64,000 nucleotides of DNA from Porticoccus litoralis (GTDB taxonomy: Bacteria > Pseudomonadota > Gammaproteobacteria > Pseudomonadales > Porticoccaceae), in NCBI RefSeq assembly GCF_030676955.1, contig NZ_JAUUUU010000001.1:781111-845110 (forward strand), given 5' to 3'. Of the stretch, positions 61,666 to 64,000 are shown piece by piece (the first letter of the stretch is position 1; every line of letters starts with the position of its first letter). The position numbers and the translations under genes were made by a program. A model generated the notes under the pieces. It searched no databases. It had not been told where the DNA came from and worked only from the letters and a program-made list of their open reading frames with translations.

Positions 61666-62733
61666 TTAACAACTCGACAATTCTGAATAGATATCCAGGT
61701 AACCCCTCACAAATTCATCATGCCGTTCTCCTAGGTTGCAACAGCCTATCGGAGGAGGCATTGTCGCTATCATCTGTGCACAACCCTCAAGGTCTTCAAC
61801 ATCGAAAAAATATGCCTCTTTACTTAAGACTTCTTCATGGGCGGGAATTCGACTACAGACAACGGGCAACCCCGCAGCATGGGCTTCAAGCAAAGACAAA
61901 CCAAAGCCTTCCTCCAGTGAAGCTGAAATAAAAAGATCAAAGGCTTTCAAATATTGATGCCCTGAGCTTACCCAGCCCAGCCAGAACACATGCTCCTCAA
62001 GCCTCAATGACGCCACAAGCTGGCGCAACCCTTCACGCTCTGGACCATCTCCCATGATTGCCAGGTAGCGCCCTTCACCTGCGCCTTTAGCAAAAGCCCT
62101 GATAGCAAACTCTACATTTTTTTTTCGAGTTAAGCGCGATGCTATAACCGAGATATACCCGTCGTTCGGCAATCCGAGTTTATTTCGCGCCTCTTCACGA
62201 GCATATAATTTACGCTCGAACTCTGGCATTAATGTATTAGATACTGACCTCACCATGCCTTTTAACTGCGGATGCTGGCAAGCTATTTGACCTGCCAGCT
62301 GCCTCGAAACAGGAATTAACCTTATCCTGTTATTATATTTGATCAGTTTCCTAACATCGGAATCCCGAAACCTGGGCGAACCATGAAGCACAATCATCAA
62401 CTTGAGATGCTCCAATCGCTCTAAAACGGGAATAAAAGGTCTCATAACACCAGGACCATCGCAGATAACAACATCAATAGAGCTGTCCATTACCAAATGG
62501 ACAAGCTTTTTGGTCAAAGGGCTTGGCAGATAGCGCCAAATGCCTTTTTTCCGTGCAACCCTAGGGCTGGCTAGACTTTGTATGTTTCCAAGATTTCCCT
62601 CAGCGCTCTCCCCCATAAGAAATCGTTCACTAACCGGCAAACCCTTTTCAGTGAAAGCACACGAAATTAAATGATGTACTAGTTGCGTCGAATGATGAGA
62701 ATAATCAGCGCTGTAGATAATGTTGGCTAACAT
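61666..62733 (-). CDS. Glycosyltransferase family 4 (GT-B)
   Basis: 355 residues. N-terminal acceptor lobe (MLANIIYSADYSHHSTQLVHHL, VVICDGPGVMRPFIPVLERL) and C-terminal donor lobe with VIASRLTRKKNVEFAIRAFAKG, LAIMGDGPEREGLRQLV and SLEEGFGLSLLEAHAAGLPVVCSRIP (the EX7E motif). It probably adds a sugar to LPS core or O-antigen. Upstream of the ligase on the same strand. The IS element ends 42 nt before its start codon. Confidence 0.88.
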   Translation of the reverse strand: MLANIIYSADYSHHSTQLVHHLISCAFTEKGLPVSERFLMGESAEGNLGNIQSLASPRVARKKGIWRYLPSPLTKKLVHLVMDSSIDVVICDGPGVMRPFIPVLERLEHLKLMIVLHGSPRFRDSDVRKLIKYNNRIRLIPVSRQLAGQIACQHPQLKGMVRSVSNTLMPEFERKLYAREEARNKLGLPNDGYISVIASRLTRKKNVEFAIRAFAKGAGEGRYLAIMGDGPEREGLRQLVASLRLEEHVFWLGWVSSGHQYLKAFDLFISASLEEGFGLSLLEAHAAGLPVVCSRIPAHEEVLSKEAYFFDVEDLEGCAQMIATMPPPIGCCNLGERHDEFVRGYLDIYSELSSC

Positions 62734-62774
62734 GACATCCTTTCAGAAAAAAAGATCGTTCTTCTATCTAATTC

Positions 62775-62804
62775 GGGTTCTACCCCGTTTTTACGGACGG
62801 TTTA
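62775..62804 (+). repeat. IS terminal inverted repeat (orfB side)
   Basis: Starts GGGTTCTACCCCG and continues with TTACGGAC; it matches the reverse complement of 63971-64000 in about 25 of 30 positions. The orfB stop (62791-62793) lies inside it. Confidence 0.88.
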
Positions 62805-63600
62805 ATAAAGATTGAATCCTTAAATCTTGCTTAGCCACTCGGCGTCGCATCCTCGGATTATGAAACAATTCTATGTAATTAAAAACATCTGCCTTAGCAG
62901 CATCTCGAGTTGGATAACGTGTATGATTTAATCGTTCACGTTTGATCATTCCAAAAAAGCCCTCACAAGCCGCATTATCACCACAATGTCCAACTGCGCT
63001 CATTGAACTGACTATATTCTTCTCCTTCAAGAATCGTTGATAGACGTAGCTTCTAAACTGACTTCCACGATCTGAATGCAATATGACTTTATCGCTGGAC
63101 TGTCTCTGCCAATGCGCCATCTCAACAGCCTTGAGTACCATGTGACGGTCCTGCCTATGGTGCATAGACCAACCAACAATTATCTTGTGATATAAATCCA
63201 TGACGACACATAAGTACAATTTGCCCTCATCCGTTTTCATCTCAGTAATGTCAGTGACCCATTTGGTCTCTGGTTCTAGTGCTGAAAAATCACGGTTAAG
63301 ATGATTTGCAACTGCAGGGGAGTACATCTGCACCTTGCCACGCATGCTGCGCTTCTTTCTTCTAGGCCAGCCTTGCAGTCCATTTGTGGCCATGATTCTA
63401 GCCACTCGATTTAAGCTAACAGACTCTCCATCATCCAATAAATCTTCATGCATTCTAGGCGCACCAATAATGCCTCGACTATCTTCATGAATATCTTCGA
63501 TCTTGCTTAGTAGGCGCTTATTTTCAAGCTTAGTCTTACACAAGGGTCTTTTAGACCAGTCGTAATATCCACTAGGTGAAACACCTAAACAGCGGCACAT
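62791..63600 (-). CDS. IS3-family transposase OrfB (DDE integrase domain)
   Basis: 269 residues from the ATG shown: HTH_21-like start, then the rve integrase core. Catalytic residues are seen in WVTDITEMK (D), ILHSDRGSQF (D) and NAACEGFFGMIKRE (E). The same frame is open upstream to the slippery site and encodes ELKYQAIRRCCGQYPVRLMC, the usual OrfB N-terminus, so the active protein is the OrfAB fusion made by -1 frameshifting; the ATG at 63600 may not be used. Confidence 0.9.
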   Translation of the reverse strand: MCRCLGVSPSGYYDWSKRPLCKTKLENKRLLSKIEDIHEDSRGIIGAPRMHEDLLDDGESVSLNRVARIMATNGLQGWPRRKKRSMRGKVQMYSPAVANHLNRDFSALEPETKWVTDITEMKTDEGKLYLCVVMDLYHKIIVGWSMHHRQDRHMVLKAVEMAHWQRQSSDKVILHSDRGSQFRSYVYQRFLKEKNIVSSMSAVGHCGDNAACEGFFGMIKRERLNHTRYPTRDAAKADVFNYIELFHNPRMRRRVAKQDLRIQSLLNRP

Positions 63601-63647
63601 AAGCCTGACAGGATATTGTCCGCAGCAACGTCGAATCGCCTGATACT

Positions 63648-63935
63648 TCAGCTCGATTCCCTGGCAAAGTACGTCGCCGCTTCGCGTAAAAAATCCCGCT
63701 CCTTTTTAACGCGAGATAGCTCTCTCTTGAGAGCTGCCATTTCTTGATCTCGAGGACTACCAGTTCCACTGAAAGCTTCTGAACCAGCTTCTTCTATCTG
63801 ACTACGCCATCTAGAAAGCATGTTTTGGGCTATACCCAGTTCTCTAGCCACCTGAGCGCAAGTGACACCAGGTTGATTTAGCTGCTCGACTGCGCCCCGC
63901 TTAAACTCAGGGCTATATTTTCTACGTTTAGACAT
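63648..63935 (-). CDS. IS3-family transposase OrfA (helix-turn-helix)
   Basis: 95 residues: MSKRRKYSPEFKRGAVEQL, HTH GVTCAQVARELGIAQNMLSRW and a leucine-zipper-like tail MAALKRELSRVKKERDFLREA. It binds the terminal repeats. The ATG at 63935 has AGGAG 8 nt upstream; a GTG three codons earlier is less likely. Confidence 0.9.
   Translation of the reverse strand: MSKRRKYSPEFKRGAVEQLNQPGVTCAQVARELGIAQNMLSRWRSQIEEAGSEAFSGTGSPRDQEMAALKRELSRVKKERDFLREAATYFARESS
63687..63693 (-). other. Programmed -1 frameshift heptamer (T TTT TTA) in the IS
   Basis: Within orfA the codons GAT TTT TTA form the slippery heptamer. A -1 shift here enters the orfB frame, which is open continuously to 62791. This is how IS3 elements make OrfAB. 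Confidence 0.7.
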
Positions 63936-63970
63936 AACAAACACTCCTTAGCCATGATTATGGCCTTCTT

Positions 63971-64000
63971 TAAAGTGTCCGTAAATTCGGGGTAGAACCC
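63971..64000 (-). repeat. IS terminal inverted repeat (orfA side, at window edge)
   Basis: On the minus strand it begins GGGTTCTACCCCG, as does the other end. The repeat may continue past the window. Confidence 0.85.

Larger units (their letters stand above)
62775..64000 (-). mobile_element. IS3-family insertion sequence
   Basis: About 1.23 kb between two imperfect terminal inverted repeats, with orfA and orfB on the minus strand and a -1 frameshift signal. It ends exactly at the window edge with the second repeat, so the true outer end and target duplication cannot be read. Both ORFs appear intact, so the element may be active. It lies directly upstream of the glycosyltransferase gene. Confidence 0.92.

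Noticed and set aside
1..64000. CRISPR array, rRNA or tRNA genes
   Set aside because: No regularly spaced direct repeats, no rRNA sequence and no tRNA cloverleaf pattern was seen on either strand by reading; a tRNA scan was not run.

Overview
The window reads as a chromosomal segment of a Gram-negative gammaproteobacterium, probably marine. Evidence is the LPS core genes (waaA, hldE, a WaaL-type ligase), TolC, BtuB, AceK, and several gene orders I recall from Pseudomonas-type genomes (nrdR-ribD-ribE-ribB-ribH-nusB; parC..parE-yqiA-cpdA-yqiB-nudF..tolC-waaA; hldE..kinase-waaL). A Cellvibrionales or Pseudomonadales-like host is my inference, not proven. No rRNA, tRNA or CRISPR array is visible.

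Region by region. 0-5.7 kb: minus-strand riboflavin operon nrdR-ribD-ribE-ribBA-ribH-nusB (nusB runs off the left edge) and glyA. 5.8-10.2 kb: icmF, an adenosylcobalamin-dependent fused isobutyryl-CoA mutase, divergent from a FadR-type GntR regulator, with a 25-bp palindrome between them that fits a FadR-family operator. 10.2-12 kb: an AT-rich pair (orphan membrane protein and SPFH protein). 12-25.4 kb: single genes including an SDR, a cation/proton antiporter, an exported KatG, a delta-class carbonic anhydrase, EttA, a LemA/GIDE pair, a SPOR-DCC-cupin operon and AmtB. 25.4-32.8 kb: one complete cobalamin uptake and activation operon (btuB, DUF71, cytosolic BtuF-like, cobO, btuCDF) under a cobalamin riboswitch. 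32.8-39.8 kb: radA, a second TonB receptor, a DnaT-like/lambda-P-like replication pair, and aceK. 40.2-41.4 kb: two integron gene cassettes with matched attC sites but no integrase. 41.5-43.4 kb: small envelope or stress genes. 43.4-52.6 kb: parC-DUF748-parE-yqiA-cpdA-yqiB, with nudF at its head (to 53.2 kb). 53.4-62.7 kb: tolC, waaA, two redox enzymes, hldE, an LPS kinase-like gene, an O-antigen ligase and a glycosyltransferase. 62.8-64.0 kb: an IS3-family element that reaches the right edge of the window.

How it fits together. The B12 operon imports cobalamin (BtuB, BtuF, BtuCD) and adenosylates it (CobO), which supplies the cofactor that IcmF needs 16-20 kb away. The parE/parC and LPS blocks are conserved housekeeping. 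The accessory parts are the two integron cassettes, the AT-rich SPFH pair and the IS element.

Most striking observations: (1) a small integrase-less cassette array (CALIN) encoding two orphan membrane proteins, proven internally by the match of each cassette's 5' core site to the R'' box of its own attC; (2) a chromosomal gene pair of a triple-DnaT-domain protein and a phage lambda P-like helicase loader, overlapping by 92 nt; (3) the icmF operator; (4) a DUF71 and a signal-less BtuF paralogue embedded in the B12 operon.
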